A DNA stretch of 64,000 bases from Flavobacterium soyangense. Lineage in GTDB: Bacteria; Bacteroidota; Bacteroidia; Flavobacteriales; Flavobacteriaceae. The notes below the pieces were generated by a model that saw only the letters and a program-made list of their open reading frames with translations, was not told the DNA's origin and searched no databases. Positions 7,863 through 18,202 of the stretch are shown here, one piece after another (position 1 is the stretch's first letter; each line of letters opens with the position of its first letter). The stretch lies in NCBI RefSeq assembly GCF_015277675.1, contig NZ_JADHEC010000003.1:110316-174315 (forward strand). The letters run 5' to 3'. The position numbers and the translations under genes are program-made.

Positions 7863-7921
7863 ATACAGATATGTAAAACTGTATTTTATCGGCAAAAAGC
7901 ATACTTTAATCAAGGTTAGTA

Positions 7922-7950
7922 TTGTTTTGTTATTAAAAAAAATAACTTTG
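7922..7950 (+). promoter_or_regulatory. Bacteroidota-type promoter
   Basis: TTG (7922-7924) and TAACTTTG (7943-7950) are 18 bp apart, matching the -33/-7 pattern of this phylum. It would give a leader of about 60 nt before the small gene at 8016. Confidence 0.5.
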
Positions 7951-8015
7951 CAAATACCATCTTATAGTATTATGAGTTTTAGACTAATAAAAGCTTATTC
8001 TTTTTTTAAATAAAT

Positions 8016-8237
8016 ATGAGAATTATTATAAAAAAGTTTTTTATTATAATCATTTCCCTTTTTGGGATAATGAATTCTATCGCTGCGCCCCATCCTCCAA
8101 ATCCAGGAGGGAAAAAACCACCTCCTCCTCCAGGATTGCCTATAGATGATGGTCTTTATATGCTATTTATTATAGCTTTACTGTACGGGATTTATATCAT
8201 TTACAACCATCATATAAAAACAAAAACTCCAATTTAA
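8016..8237 (+). CDS. small proline-rich membrane protein
   Basis: This is a 73-residue protein with a signal-like hydrophobic segment (about 6-24, ending SIAA). A proline/glycine-rich stretch follows (25-45, with KKPPPPPGLPIDDG), then a second membrane segment (about 47-63), then a short basic tail (HHIKTKTPI). Small proteins of this make-up (signal peptide, Pro-rich loop, P-I-D motif, one TM) are common in flavobacteria, and I know of no defined function. It has its own promoter and is closed by a strong hairpin. It is the first gene beyond the mobile region. Confidence 0.75.
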   Translation: MRIIIKKFFIIIISLFGIMNSIAAPHPPNPGGKKPPPPPGLPIDDGLYMLFIIALLYGIYIIYNHHIKTKTPI

Positions 8238-8252
8238 TTTGGAGTTTTTTGT
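8222..8252. terminator. bidirectional terminator between the small gene and ribE
   Basis: AAAAACTCCAA (8222-8232) pairs with TTGGAGTTTTT (8239-8249), with A- and T-runs on both sides. It can end both the rightward gene at 8016 and the leftward ribE. Confidence 0.8.
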
Positions 8253-8272
8253 TTTTATATCATTTCTTGCTT

Positions 8273-8860
8273 TTATTTCTGGGAATATAATTTTGAAATA
8301 TACTTGCCAATTAAGTCAAATTCGAGATTTACTTTTGTACCTACTTCAAAGGTTTTAAAATTAGTGTGTTCATAAGTATAAGGAATAATTGCAACGCTAA
8401 ACTCGTTTTTTCTTGAATCTATCACAGTCAAACTCACTCCATTTACTGTTATTGAACCTTTTTCGATAGTAATATTTCCAATTGTTTCGTCATATTCAAA
8501 AGTATAATACCAACTTCCGTTTGTTTCCTTTGCGACAATACAAGTTCCAACCTGGTCAACATGGCCTTGTACGATATGGCCATCGAGTCGATCTCCTAGT
8601 TTCATCGCTCTTTCAAGATTGACAATGTCACCAACTTTTAAATAGGCTAAATTTGTTTTTTTGATTGTTTCTCCAATTGCGGTTACTGTATAAATGGAGT
8701 CTTTTATGGAGACTACCGTCATACAAATTCCATTATGTGCAACACTTTGATCTATTTTGAGTTCATCAGTGATAGAGGAAGATATTGAAATATGGAGATT
8801 GTCCTTGTCTTTTTTGATTTCTTGGATTACACCAAGGGATTCTATGATTCCTGTAAACAT
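8273..8860 (-). CDS. ribE: riboflavin synthase, alpha subunit
   Basis: The 195-residue enzyme dismutates two 6,7-dimethyl-8-ribityllumazine molecules into riboflavin and the pyrimidinedione in the cytoplasm. The two homologous lumazine-binding barrels are visible. The first starts MFTGIIESLG and contains NGICMTVVS. The second starts near 95 with LDGHIVQGHVDQVG and contains SITVNGVSLTVID. The C-terminal trimerisation helix (LIGKYISKLYSQK) is present. Length is standard. It is divergent from pdxA with only 58 bp between, so the two promoters lie back to back. Confidence 0.95.
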   Translation of the reverse strand: MFTGIIESLGVIQEIKKDKDNLHISISSSITDELKIDQSVAHNGICMTVVSIKDSIYTVTAIGETIKKTNLAYLKVGDIVNLERAMKLGDRLDGHIVQGHVDQVGTCIVAKETNGSWYYTFEYDETIGNITIEKGSITVNGVSLTVIDSRKNEFSVAIIPYTYEHTNFKTFEVGTKVNLEFDLIGKYISKLYSQK

Positions 8861-8877
8861 TTCTTATTTTATTTTAC

Positions 8878-8885
8878 TAAATTTG
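8878..8885 (+). promoter_or_regulatory. -7 box of pdxA
   Basis: TAAATTTG fits the phylum's -7 consensus, 34 bp before the pdxA ATG. No convincing TTG is placed at -33, so only the -7 element is called. Confidence 0.4.
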
Positions 8886-8918
8886 CACTTCAAAATTAGC
8901 AATAAATAACTTGATGAC

Positions 8919-9968
8919 ATGATAAAAAAAGCAGAAAATATAATCGTTGGAATTTCAATAGGAGATTTAAACGGTATTGGAAGCGAAGTTATTCTAAAAA
9001 CATTCGAAGATTCAAGAATGTTAGAATTATGCACGCCCGTAATTTTTGCCAATGTAAAAAGTCTTTCATTTGTAAAAAAGACTTTTGAATCTACATCGAT
9101 GCTCCAAGGAATTGACAGGTTGAACCAAATAGTTTTAGGTAAAATAAATGTTTTGAATGTTTGGCAAGAAAGTGTTGAAGTTAAATTTGGTGTAAATGAT
9201 GAGAAAATAGGGAAATATGCGATAAAATCATTTGTCGCTGCTACTAAGGCTTTAAAAGAAGGTCTTATAGATGTATTAGTAACGGCTCCAATAAATAAAT
9301 ACAACATTCAATCAGAAGATTTTAAATTCCCCGGACACACAGATTATTTAGATCAAGAGTTAGAGGGAAATGCTTTAATGATGATGGTTCAGGACAATTT
9401 AAGAGTGGGATTGTTAACGGATCATATTCCATTAAACGAGGTTGCATCCCATCTTACAGAAGAATTGATTATAAAAAAAATTGAAACTGTAAAGCATTCT
9501 TTAATACGAGATTTTAGTGTCAATAAACCAAAAATTGCAGTCTTGGGGTTAAATCCACATTGTGGAGATGGCGGAGTTATTGGTAAAGAAGATGATGAAA
9601 TAATAAAACCAGCATTAAAAAAATTATTTGATAAAGGAACGTTGGTGTTTGGGCCCTTTGCTGCCGATGGTTTTTTTGGAAGCAACCAATTTGAAAAATA
9701 TGATGCCATAGTCGCTACTTATCACGATCAAGGTTTAATTCCTTTCAAAACCTTATCGTTTGGAAAAGGTGTAAATTACACAGCGGGCTTAGATAAAATA
9801 AGAACATCACCGGATCACGGCACTGCATATGATATAGCAGGAAAAGGTATAGCGGATTATAATTCGTTTAAAGAAGCGGTTTATCTAGCAATTGACATCT
9901 ATAATTCAAGAAATCAGTATGCGGAAATCAGCCAAAAACCACTAAAAACAAAAGAAAAACAGATATAA
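8919..9968 (+). CDS. pdxA: 4-hydroxythreonine-4-phosphate dehydrogenase
   Basis: The 349-residue enzyme oxidises 4-phosphohydroxy-L-threonine in the DXP-dependent route to pyridoxal phosphate. Visible family features are GISIGDLNGIGSEV near the start, the substrate-loop FPGHTDYL (about 139), the metal-binding His in LTDHIPL, GLNPHCGDGG (about 208), and the third metal site YHDQGLIPFK (about 270), followed by TSPDHGTAYDIAG. All metal-binding histidines are present, so the enzyme should be active. Length is normal. The gene stands alone before the DUF177-rpmF cluster. Confidence 0.95.
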   Translation: MIKKAENIIVGISIGDLNGIGSEVILKTFEDSRMLELCTPVIFANVKSLSFVKKTFESTSMLQGIDRLNQIVLGKINVLNVWQESVEVKFGVNDEKIGKYAIKSFVAATKALKEGLIDVLVTAPINKYNIQSEDFKFPGHTDYLDQELEGNALMMMVQDNLRVGLLTDHIPLNEVASHLTEELIIKKIETVKHSLIRDFSVNKPKIAVLGLNPHCGDGGVIGKEDDEIIKPALKKLFDKGTLVFGPFAADGFFGSNQFEKYDAIVATYHDQGLIPFKTLSFGKGVNYTAGLDKIRTSPDHGTAYDIAGKGIADYNSFKEAVYLAIDIYNSRNQYAEISQKPLKTKEKQI

Positions 9969-10011
9969 ACAAAAAAAGATAAATAACATTATTAGATTTA
10001 CAATAATTTTA

Positions 10012-10019
10012 TATCTTTG
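10012..10019 (+). promoter_or_regulatory. -7 box of the DUF177-rpmF genes
   Basis: TATCTTTG followed by C matches the phylum's -7 consensus, 35 bp before the DUF177 start. A clear -33 TTG is not seen. Confidence 0.45.
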
Positions 10020-10053
10020 CACTCCCGAAGTTTAGGGCAAAATTGTTGTTGAA

Positions 10054-10605
10054 ATGAACAAGAAGAAAGAATATTTAATTCCTTTTATAGGATTAAAGAC
10101 AGGGAAACACCATTTTGAATATCAAATAAGTAATGCGTTCTTTGAAATCTTTGATTATCACGAATTTAATAATTCAGACATCAAAGTAAATGTAGTTTTA
10201 GAGAAAAAAAGCACCATAATGGAATTGGCTTTCAAACATAAAGGAACGGTTAATGTACCTTGTGATATGACAAACGAAGAATTTGATTTGCCAATAAAAG
10301 GTAAAATGAAATTGATTGTGCGTTTTGGGGATGCCTTTAATAATGACAACGAAGAGTTACTCATTTTGCCACATGGAGAATTTCAAATAGATATTTCGCA
10401 ATATATATATGAGATGATTGTGCTTTCAGTTCCTCTAAGACGAATTCATCCTGGAATTAAAGACGGAAGTTTAAATACAGAAGCGTTGATAAAACTGAAA
10501 GAATTGACAATTAAAGAACTGAAAAAAGAGCATAAACAAGAACAAAAAAAAGAAAATATTGACCCGCGTTGGGACAAATTAAAGCAACTATTAACGGATA
10601 AATAA
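10054..10605 (+). CDS. DUF177/YceD family protein
   Basis: The 183-residue protein belongs to the DUF177 (YceD) family, which is nearly always encoded just before ribosomal protein L32 and is linked to 23S rRNA metabolism in plants and bacteria. The N-terminal beta-rich part starts KKKEYLIPFIGLKTGKHHFE. The family motif around IHPG (about 130) is present. The C-terminal tail is very basic and charged (KELKKEHKQEQKKE) and ends with DPRWDKLKQLL, a usual signature. Distance to rpmF is 9 bp, so the two are co-transcribed. The exact molecular role is unproven. Confidence 0.85.
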   Translation: MNKKKEYLIPFIGLKTGKHHFEYQISNAFFEIFDYHEFNNSDIKVNVVLEKKSTIMELAFKHKGTVNVPCDMTNEEFDLPIKGKMKLIVRFGDAFNNDNEELLILPHGEFQIDISQYIYEMIVLSVPLRRIHPGIKDGSLNTEALIKLKELTIKELKKEHKQEQKKENIDPRWDKLKQLLTDK

Positions 10606-10614
10606 TATAGTAAA

Positions 10615-10809
10615 ATGGCACATCCTAAGAGAAAAATCTCGAAAACAAGAAGAGATAAGAGAAGAACACATTACAAAGCTACTGTAGCACAAATCGCTAC
10701 TTGCCCAATAACAGGCGAAGCGCATTTATATCATAGAGCCTACTGGCATGAAGGGAAAATGTATTACAGAGGGCAAGTTGTTATAGATAAATCTGTAGCT
10801 GTTGCTTAA
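10615..10809 (+). CDS. rpmF: 50S ribosomal protein L32
   Basis: The 64-residue basic protein starts [16 protein letters not shown], the standard L32 N-terminus, which binds 23S rRNA near the exit side of the large subunit. The C-terminal part has [15 protein letters not shown]; of the four zinc cysteines found in some L32 forms only one remains, so this is the zinc-independent form. It is co-transcribed with DUF177 and closed by a hairpin at 10832. Confidence 0.96.
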   Translation: MAHPKRKISKTRRDKRRTHYKATVAQIATCPITGEAHLYHRAYWHEGKMYYRGQVVIDKSVAVA

Positions 10810-10831
10810 TACATTTTTGTAAATGGTATTT

Positions 10832-10861
10832 AAACTCTCACATAGTGAGAGTTTTTTTGTT
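10832..10861 (+). terminator. terminator after rpmF
   Basis: AAACTCTCAC (10832-10841) pairs with GTGAGAGTTT (10845-10854) and is followed by a T-run. It separates rpmF from fabH. Confidence 0.85.
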
Positions 10862-10983
10862 GTTTATAATTTTCATCAAATAAGAACCACTAAAACGATA
10901 AGGATTAGATTTTTTTTTTGTAATTTTCGAGTCCTTTAGAAATTTTTCAAATGGCAGCATTTGACTAGAAATAACAGAATAGA

Positions 10984-11988
10984 ATGAATAAAATCACAGC
11001 CGCAATCACCGCTGTTGGAGCTTATGTTCCAGACTATGTGCTTACAAACAAAATTCTTGAAACATTGGTTGACACAAATGACGAGTGGATAACTTCAAGA
11101 ACGGGAATAAAAGAAAGAAGAATTCTTAAAGATGACAGCAAAGGAACATCTTTCTTGGCTATAAATGCCGCCCTAGATTTAATAAAAAAAGCAAATATTG
11201 ACCCACTGGAAATAGATTTGTTGCTTATGGCTACAGCTACTGCTGATATGCCAGTAGCATCTACAGGTGCTTATGTTGCAACAGAAATTGGAGCAACAAA
11301 TGCTTTTGCTTACGACTTACAATCAGCTTGTTCTAGTTTTTTGTTCGGAATGTCAACCGCCGCGGCATATATAGAGTCAGGCAGGTATAAAAAAGTATTA
11401 TTGATTGGTGCCGATAAAATGTCCTCAATTGTGGATTATACCGATAGAACTACCTGTATAATTTTTGGAGATGGTGCCGGAGCAGTATTATTCGAACCAA
11501 ATCACGAAGGATTAGGTTTACAAGATGAATATTTAAGGACAGATGGTGACGGAAGAGATTTTTTAAAAATGACCGCAGGAGGTTCACTTTTTCCAGCTTC
11601 AGAACAAACGGTTATGGATAATCAACACAATATTATCCAAGACGGTAAAACTGTTTTTAAATATGCTGTAACCTATATGGCAGATGCTTGTGAACAAATT
11701 ATGACAAGAAGTAATTTGACCAATGAAGATGTAGCGTGGTTAGTACCACACCAAGCCAATAAAAGAATCATTGATGCAACGGCTAACAGAATGAATTTAG
11801 AAGATTCAAAAGTGTTAATGAACATAGAGCGTTACGGAAACACTACATCTGCTACTATACCTTTAGTTCTTGGTGATTTTGAACATTTATTTAAAAAAGG
11901 GGATACTATTATATTTGCCGCTTTTGGAGGTGGTTTCTCTTGGGGATCTATTTACCTAAAATGGGCTTACGATAAAAAACAAATTTAA
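10984..11988 (+). CDS. fabH: beta-ketoacyl-ACP synthase III
   Basis: The 334-residue enzyme starts fatty-acid synthesis by condensing an acyl-CoA primer with malonyl-ACP. The catalytic triad is complete: Cys116 in QSACSSF, His256 in VPHQANKRI and Asn286 in ERYGNTTSA. FGDGAGAVLF (161-170) is also typical. Length is standard. In this phylum the primer is often a branched acyl-CoA; the sequence does not settle this. accB and accC follow, supplying malonyl-CoA, so the three genes form a functional unit. Confidence 0.96.
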   Translation: MNKITAAITAVGAYVPDYVLTNKILETLVDTNDEWITSRTGIKERRILKDDSKGTSFLAINAALDLIKKANIDPLEIDLLLMATATADMPVASTGAYVATEIGATNAFAYDLQSACSSFLFGMSTAAAYIESGRYKKVLLIGADKMSSIVDYTDRTTCIIFGDGAGAVLFEPNHEGLGLQDEYLRTDGDGRDFLKMTAGGSLFPASEQTVMDNQHNIIQDGKTVFKYAVTYMADACEQIMTRSNLTNEDVAWLVPHQANKRIIDATANRMNLEDSKVLMNIERYGNTTSATIPLVLGDFEHLFKKGDTIIFAAFGGGFSWGSIYLKWAYDKKQI

Positions 11989-12004
11989 ACTAAAAAAAAT
12001 AATC

Positions 12005-12481
12005 ATGGATTTAAAAGAAATTCAAAATCTAATCAAATTTGTAGCAAATTCAGGGGTTGCTGAAGTTAAATTAGAGATGGATGATGTAAAAATCACCATT
12101 AGAACAACTTTAGAGGGAAATGTTTCTGAAGCTACCTATGTTCAAATGCCTGCGCAATCAGCTCTTCAGCCTGCGGTAGCTCCTCAACAAATTGCGCCAG
12201 TAGCAGCTACTCCAGCAGCTCCAGCAGTCGAAAATTCTCACTACATCACTATTAAATCTCCAATTATTGGAACTTTTTATAGAAAACCATCGCCGGATAA
12301 ACCTATGTTTGTTGAAGTGGGAAGTACTATTGCTAAAGGAAATGTACTTTGTGTTATTGAGGCAATGAAATTATTTAACGAAATTGAATCTGAAGTTTCT
12401 GGTAAAATTGTTAAAATTTTAGTTGATGATATGTCACCGGTAGAATACGACCAACCTTTGTTTCTGGTAGATCCATCATAA
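12005..12481 (+). CDS. accB: biotin carboxyl carrier protein of acetyl-CoA carboxylase
   Basis: The 158-residue protein carries the biotin that shuttles the carboxyl group in malonyl-CoA formation. An N-terminal helix domain (1-40) is joined by an Ala/Pro/Gln-rich linker (48-76) to the biotinyl domain (80-157). The biotin attachment site is Lys122 in the canonical VIEAMKLFNE. The gene lies 16 bp after fabH and 90 bp before accC. Confidence 0.96.
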   Translation: MDLKEIQNLIKFVANSGVAEVKLEMDDVKITIRTTLEGNVSEATYVQMPAQSALQPAVAPQQIAPVAATPAAPAVENSHYITIKSPIIGTFYRKPSPDKPMFVEVGSTIAKGNVLCVIEAMKLFNEIESEVSGKIVKILVDDMSPVEYDQPLFLVDPS

Positions 12482-12490
12482 GAAATTATA

Positions 12491-12548
12491 AATTATAAAT
12501 TTTGAATGATGAGGTATCATTATTTAAAATAATTTAAAATTTATAATT
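12491..12548. repeat. inverted repeat between accB and accC
   Basis: AATTATAAATTTT (12491-12503) and AAAATTTATAATT (12536-12548) form perfect 13-bp arms. There is no T-run directly after it, so it is not a classic terminator. It may be a dispersed hairpin element or tune accC expression. Confidence 0.6.
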
Positions 12549-12571
12549 CAACATTTAAAATCTCAAAAAAG

Positions 12572-13918
12572 ATGTTTAAAAAAATATTAATTGCAAATAG
12601 AGGAGAAATTGCGCTTCGCATTATTAGAACGTGCAAAGAAATGGGCATTAAAACTGTGGCTGTTTATTCTACTGCCGATGCCGAAAGCTTACACGTAAAG
12701 TTTGCCGATGAAGCAGTTTGTATAGGTCCGCCTCCAAGCAACTTGTCCTATCTTAAAATGTCAAATATTATTGCTGCTGCCGAAATTACTAATGCAGACG
12801 CAATACACCCAGGATATGGATTTTTATCCGAAAATTCAAAATTTTCGAAAATATGTCAAGAACATAATGTTAAATTTATAGGTGCTTCACCAGAAATGAT
12901 TGACAGAATGGGCGATAAAGCTTCGGCCAAAGCCACGATGAAAGCAGCCGGAGTACCGTGTGTTCCGGGTTCTGAAGGGCTTTTAGAATCTTTTGAACAA
13001 GCACAACAACTTTCAAGAGAAATGGGATACCCGGTTATGTTGAAAGCAACTGCTGGAGGTGGAGGTAAAGGAATGCGTGCCGTTTGGAAAGACGAAGAGT
13101 TACTTAAAGCTTGGGAAAGTGCTCGCCAAGAATCAGCTGCAGCTTTTGGAAATGACGGAATGTATTTAGAGAAACTTATTGAAGAACCTAGACATATCGA
13201 AATTCAAGTTGTAGGGGATTCTTATGGAAAAGCCTGTCATCTTTCTGAGAGAGATTGCTCGGTGCAAAGACGTCATCAAAAATTGACCGAAGAAACTCCT
13301 TCTCCATTTATGACTGACGAATTGCGAAAAAAAATGGGTGCAGCAGCAGTAAAAGCAGCGGAATTCATCAAATATGAAGGTGCAGGAACGGTAGAATTTT
13401 TGGTGGATAAACACCGTAATTTCTATTTTATGGAAATGAATACCCGTATTCAGGTGGAGCACCCAATTACGGAACAAGTTATTGATTATGATTTAATTCG
13501 CGAACAAATTATGGTCGCTGCAGGAATACCAATTTCCGGTAAAAATTATTTGCCACAATTGCATGCTATCGAATGTCGTATCAATGCCGAAGATCCATAT
13601 AATGATTTCAGACCTTCGCCAGGAAAAATAACAACGCTTCACATGCCAGGTGGTCACGGAGTCCGCTTAGATACTCACGTGTATTCAGGTTATACAATTC
13701 CGCCAAATTACGATTCTATGATTGCAAAATTGATTACAACGGCTCAAACTCGGGATGAAGCTATTAGCAAAATGAGAAGAGCTTTGGATGAATTTGTGAT
13801 AGAAGGGATTAAAACTACTATTCCATTTCATAGACAATTAATGGATGATCCAAGATATATTGCCGGAGATTATACCACTGCTTTTATGGATACTTTTAAA
13901 ATGAATGATCCAGAATAA
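12572..13918 (+). CDS. accC: acetyl-CoA carboxylase, biotin carboxylase subunit
   Basis: The 448-residue enzyme carboxylates the biotin on AccB using ATP and bicarbonate. It starts [17 protein letters not shown], the typical N-terminal domain. The ATP-grasp region has the glycine-rich loop [15 protein letters not shown] (about 159-173), [14 protein letters not shown] (about 201-214) and [15 protein letters not shown] (about 288-302) with the catalytic residues. Length matches stand-alone AccC. It is closed by a strong hairpin at 13940. Confidence 0.97.
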   Translation: MFKKILIANRGEIALRIIRTCKEMGIKTVAVYSTADAESLHVKFADEAVCIGPPPSNLSYLKMSNIIAAAEITNADAIHPGYGFLSENSKFSKICQEHNVKFIGASPEMIDRMGDKASAKATMKAAGVPCVPGSEGLLESFEQAQQLSREMGYPVMLKATAGGGGKGMRAVWKDEELLKAWESARQESAAAFGNDGMYLEKLIEEPRHIEIQVVGDSYGKACHLSERDCSVQRRHQKLTEETPSPFMTDELRKKMGAAAVKAAEFIKYEGAGTVEFLVDKHRNFYFMEMNTRIQVEHPITEQVIDYDLIREQIMVAAGIPISGKNYLPQLHAIECRINAEDPYNDFRPSPGKITTLHMPGGHGVRLDTHVYSGYTIPPNYDSMIAKLITTAQTRDEAISKMRRALDEFVIEGIKTTIPFHRQLMDDPRYIAGDYTTAFMDTFKMNDPE

Positions 13919-13939
13919 GTTTAAATTTACTTTTATAAG

Positions 13940-13975
13940 AAACCCTCATTTACCTATGTAAATGAGGGTTTTTGT
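13940..13975 (+). terminator. terminator after accC
   Basis: AAACCCTCATTTAC (13940-13953) pairs perfectly with GTAAATGAGGGTTT (13958-13971) around a 4-nt loop, followed by T residues. Confidence 0.9.
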
Positions 13976-14080
13976 TAACACGAAGAATCAAAACTTCATC
14001 ATATTCTTTTAATAGATTTAAGCATTTCTTAAAATATAGATTGTTTTTTATCACTTAAAAGAGATGATTTTATTCCAAAA

Positions 14081-14113
14081 AAAAGCTACCTTAATTGATT
14101 TAAGATAGCTTTT
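14081..14113 (-). terminator. terminator of the M14 pseudogene
   Basis: AAAAGCTACCTTAA (14081-14094) pairs with TTAAGATAGCTTTT (14100-14113) with one mismatch. On the minus strand it lies 20 bp behind the stop at 14134 and is followed by a T-run. Confidence 0.65.
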
Positions 14114-14133
14114 GATTTTAAAATAAAATAAAA

Positions 14134-17100
14134 TTATTGTTTTATGAATCGATTTATTGAAGTTGATTCTTTGTCAGTAACTTCTAAAACATAGATTCCG
14201 TTACTAATATTGGAAACATTAATTGAACCATTTGATAATCGACCATTCATAATTAATTGACCTAACATATTGTAAACTTTAAATGGGGCATTTTCAGAAA
14301 CTGAAGGTACATTCAAAATAGAAGTTGTTGGATTAGAGTACAATTTAATTTCTGTAATTGCTTTTGCAGAAACATTAGCTATTTTGGCAACACCTGAAAT
14401 AATGTTTACAGTATAATCTTCAACTTGACCCGATGCAAATGTTTCACACATAGTGGGAATTGCATTGTATTTCATTGAAATTCTCATCCTTGTTGAGCCA
14501 ACTGTTGCTGTAGCAGGAATAGTAACACTTCCTGAAACCGGAGTTGTTTTTGAAACAGCAGCTGAAAATGCTAATTCTCCAGCATCAGCAAAATCCCCGT
14601 CTCCATTGTAATCAATCCAAACTGCATATCCTTCAAATCTTTTTGCACCAGACCAAGATGGAGTTATTGTAATTGTGTAAGCCGTTCCTCTAGTTGCATT
14701 TGTTGAAATTGCAGTAAAATTTACATAGCCAGTTCCTCCAGTCGAAGTGTTATTGATAGTTCCAAAAACCACTTTGCCAATTGTTTCATTTGCTACACTA
14801 GTTCCTTGTGAAGTACAATATACTGAAGCTAAAGTTGTAATATTTACAGCATTGCTTGAAGCTGAAACATTTCCAACAGCATCTTTAGCTTTTACCGAAA
14901 AAGTATAAGCGGTTGAAGCCGTTAAACCACTCACTGCATAAGATGTACGGGCAGTTGTTGCTACTAAAGTGGCACCTCTATAGACATCATAACTTGTTAC
15001 AGCCGCATTGTCAGTTGAAGCAGTCCAAGATAAATTTGTAGTTGTTGCAGTAGTTCCAGAAGCTGTTAAACTTGTTGGTGCGGTTGGTGAAATTGTATCA
15101 GCCACGACAACTGTTTGATTTTGGGTAGCAGTATTTTCATTACCATCATTATACGTCCAAACAATATTGAAAGTTCCTTGGGTTGAATAAGTCAAAGGAC
15201 TTGGAGTTGTACCTATAATAGTTCCAACACAAACATCGGTTGCAGTTGGAGCAGTAACAGTTACAGTAGTTTGTCCTGTTGCATTTGCCAATGTTGTTAC
15301 ATCAGCTATAGGAGCAACGGTATCGTCTACAATTATTGTTTGATTTTGAGTTGAAGTATTACCGTTTCCATCATTATAAGTCCAAGTAAGGATTGTTGTT
15401 CATTGAGTTGTGATAGGTAACACTGTAGAAGTAGTTCCAATTACAGCTCCAGTACAACTACTAGTTGCAGTTGGTGCAGTTACAGTTGCTGAACATTGTC
15501 CAGTTATTGTTGGTAAAACCGTTAAATCAGCAACAGGTGCACAAACAGATAGAAAAGTAATTGTTTGACCACTTGTTGTTCCACAAGGATTAAATACAGT
15601 AACCGAAGCAGTTACACCAGTAGCTATATCAGCAGCAGGAATAGTAGCAGTAAGTTCAGTAGTACTTACAAATGTTGTAAGTCTATCAGTTCCATTCCAT
15701 CTAACAATTGATTCACCATTTACAAAATTAAATCCATTTACGGTTAAAGTAAAATCACTTCCGCCTGAGGCTATTGTTGTTGGAGAAATGCTAGATAAAG
15801 TAGCAATTGGCTTAACGTTAACGACAACTTCTTCACGAAGTCCTTTAATTGGAGCAAATTTCCAATTGAAGAATGGCAAGAAAGTTCCAGTTCCACTATT
15901 TGCTGTTATTGAAACAGTTCCGTTTGTCAATGGATACGTAATTCCAGATGTTGCCACTACTAAGTTAGTAGATGATAATTGTCTTGATACTAATCTTAGA
16001 CCGGTTTGAGCTGGTAAAAAGAAATCCAAAGCAATGTCTTGGCTTCCAGAAGCGGTTAATTGAACTACTTTTGATTCCAGCATTTTACCTGTATTATCTT
16101 GCAATTCTACAAGAATTTGCCCAACAGCCGAAGCATTTACCAATACTGATTTTAATTTTGTTGGAGTTGTGCAATTAAAAATCAAATACCTATTGGCTAC
16201 AGCCGTATTAGTACTTGAAGTTCCCGTTGCAGTTGCAGGACCAACATTTGCTGGGATTACTTCGCTTTCAGAAAAATAAGATGTAGTGGTATTTAGAGCT
16301 AGTGTAGTAAAAGGAGAGCCTGTTCCTACAGCAGTTGTTGCCGTTGCAGAATCATACCATTTTATCGTTCCTGTGCCAGATGCAGTTAAAGTTGCTGTTT
16401 GTCCTTGACAAATGGCAACATCATTACTTGCTGTAGGCAAACTAGTTGTAGGAATCATAGTTACGTTCAAATTTGTGGCAGCTCCATTTGTAATTGTAGC
16501 TGAAATTGTTTGTGTGGCATAACCTGGGGCTTCAAAAATCACGTTGTAAGTTCCCGCAATTTGTACCTTATGATAATCGCCTTTTGTGGCAGAAGTTTCT
16601 ACCCATGCACCGGAATTATCAAGAGTTCCTCCAATGTATACTTTAGCGTGAATTGGATTGCCAGAAGCATCGGTCACAACACCTGTAGTCCATAACTTGC
16701 TTGTTTTACCAAGTTTAATAATGCTTGCTTGTTTCTGTCCCAATGAAAAAGTAAAGCTGAGGCTAACGGAAATTTAGTTACCGAAATTTCTATTGTTACC
16801 TCTTTATTATGGTTGTAAAAGTTGTTATTATCTTGTCTTCCACCTTTTACGGTGTACCATATTGCACCATTTGTTGTGCCTGGAAATTGTCCCGTTCCAT
16901 ATACATCATCCATATAATTCAAATTGCCATCAGCAGTTTGTGCTGATTGAGCATATTCTTGTGAAATATATCTAAAATAACTGTCGTGTGGGTGTATGCT
17001 TACTGCAGAAGCACCGGTTGCAGATGTAGAAGTATCCCAAGGGAAATTCACCACTTCAGCACCACCATGGTAGTTGGCGGACAAAACAAAGTTTCGGGTT

Positions 17101-17958
17101 TGCTCAAAACTCAAGAATGCTAAAGTTTCGGGTTGATATGCTAATCCATCAGGATGTATTCCGCCAATTGGATCTGGATAATTTCTATTTAAATCAACTC
17201 CGTTAGCGTTAGCTCTTGTGGCTGTATTTCCTGTTGAATTCAGAATATCATTTCCTGCTGTTTTGTATGAACCATCAGGGTTTGCCAATGGACAAATATA
17301 TAATTCAGTTCCGTTTACAAGATTTGTAACTTCTGATAGTGAACCATAATTTGTCAACAGATAATCTATAAGGTGCAACATTGTAGGATACCCAGTAATC
17401 TCGTCACCGTGCATCGATGAGGTGTATAAAAATTCTGGTTCTGTTTCGTCAGTTGAAGCATTATCAGAAATTTTAAGAGCATACAAAGCTCTTCCGTTTG
17501 GAGTAGTTCCAATGCTTTGCAACGTACATAAATTAGGATAAGTATTTGCCCAATAGTTCATTTTTGCTACATATTCAGAGTATTGAGGATAAGAATCCCA
17601 AGTGCTGTCCCAAGTAGAAGCAATTTTACCATTCTTTTTGGGTCGGACTTCCTGTGCAATTTCGTTGTCTGCTGCAGTTACCTGAAAAGGTAAACCATAA
17701 CTAAGAAATTTTTCAAATTGTATCTTATTTGCATAAGCTTCAACTTCTAAATTTTTTTGGTCCACTTTTCTGTGGCTTACCGATAGAATTTCGTTTAGTT
17801 CAAAGAATTGACTTTGACTAGTGGCTTTAAAGGTAAATATTACTTCACCTTTTTCAGCTAAATACTTATTTGCTCTTTCGAGTGATGTGCTTTTTTTGCG
17901 CAAATAGAGAGGTAGTAAAAATCACTAAAAACAATGTTAAATGTGTAATTCTTTTCAT
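14134..17958 (-). pseudogene. secreted M14 zinc carboxypeptidase, broken by three lesions
   Basis: Read as one gene (about 1275 codons), this encodes a signal peptide (start at 17958, MKRITHLTLFLVIF ... LFAQ) and an M14 carboxypeptidase domain. The zinc ligands are SMHGDE and SANYHGG, with DLNRNYPDP and the catalytic Glu in KEVTIEISVTKFP. A carboxypeptidase-regulatory domain (TGVVTDASGNP), an IPT-like region, two HYR-like repeats, a fibronectin III domain, a GEVED domain and a type IX sorting domain (IKLYSNPTTS ... RFIKQ) follow. Three lesions break it: a run of seven A/T at 17891-17897 where six would keep frame after the signal peptide; one missing G near 16682 at GLQ/GVVTDAS; and an in-frame TGA at 15400-15402 where the parallel repeat has GGA (Gly). 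Indels in homopolymers could be sequencing errors; the TGA is harder to explain that way. Confidence 0.85.
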
Positions 17959-18202
17959 AATAATTTTAATTTAGGAATTCCAAACCTAAAAAGAATATTT
18001 TATAAAACAAAAATAATAATCGACAAATAGCACTTTTATACGATAAAAAGTTGTTTTTTATTGTTTTTATAAGAAATTAATTATATTATTTAATTGTATG
18101 AAGGTGGTTTTTACCTCAGTAAATATCTTAAAAAAATAATTTTAAACAACCATTGATGTGACAAAAAATATTATTTTTATAAAAATTACCTCTTTTAATA
18201 TA

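Noticed and set aside
7813..8013. 66-codon frame after repeat copy 2
   Set aside because: It starts within the repeat core, crosses a hairpin and a promoter-like -33/-7 pair, and lacks protein-like composition.
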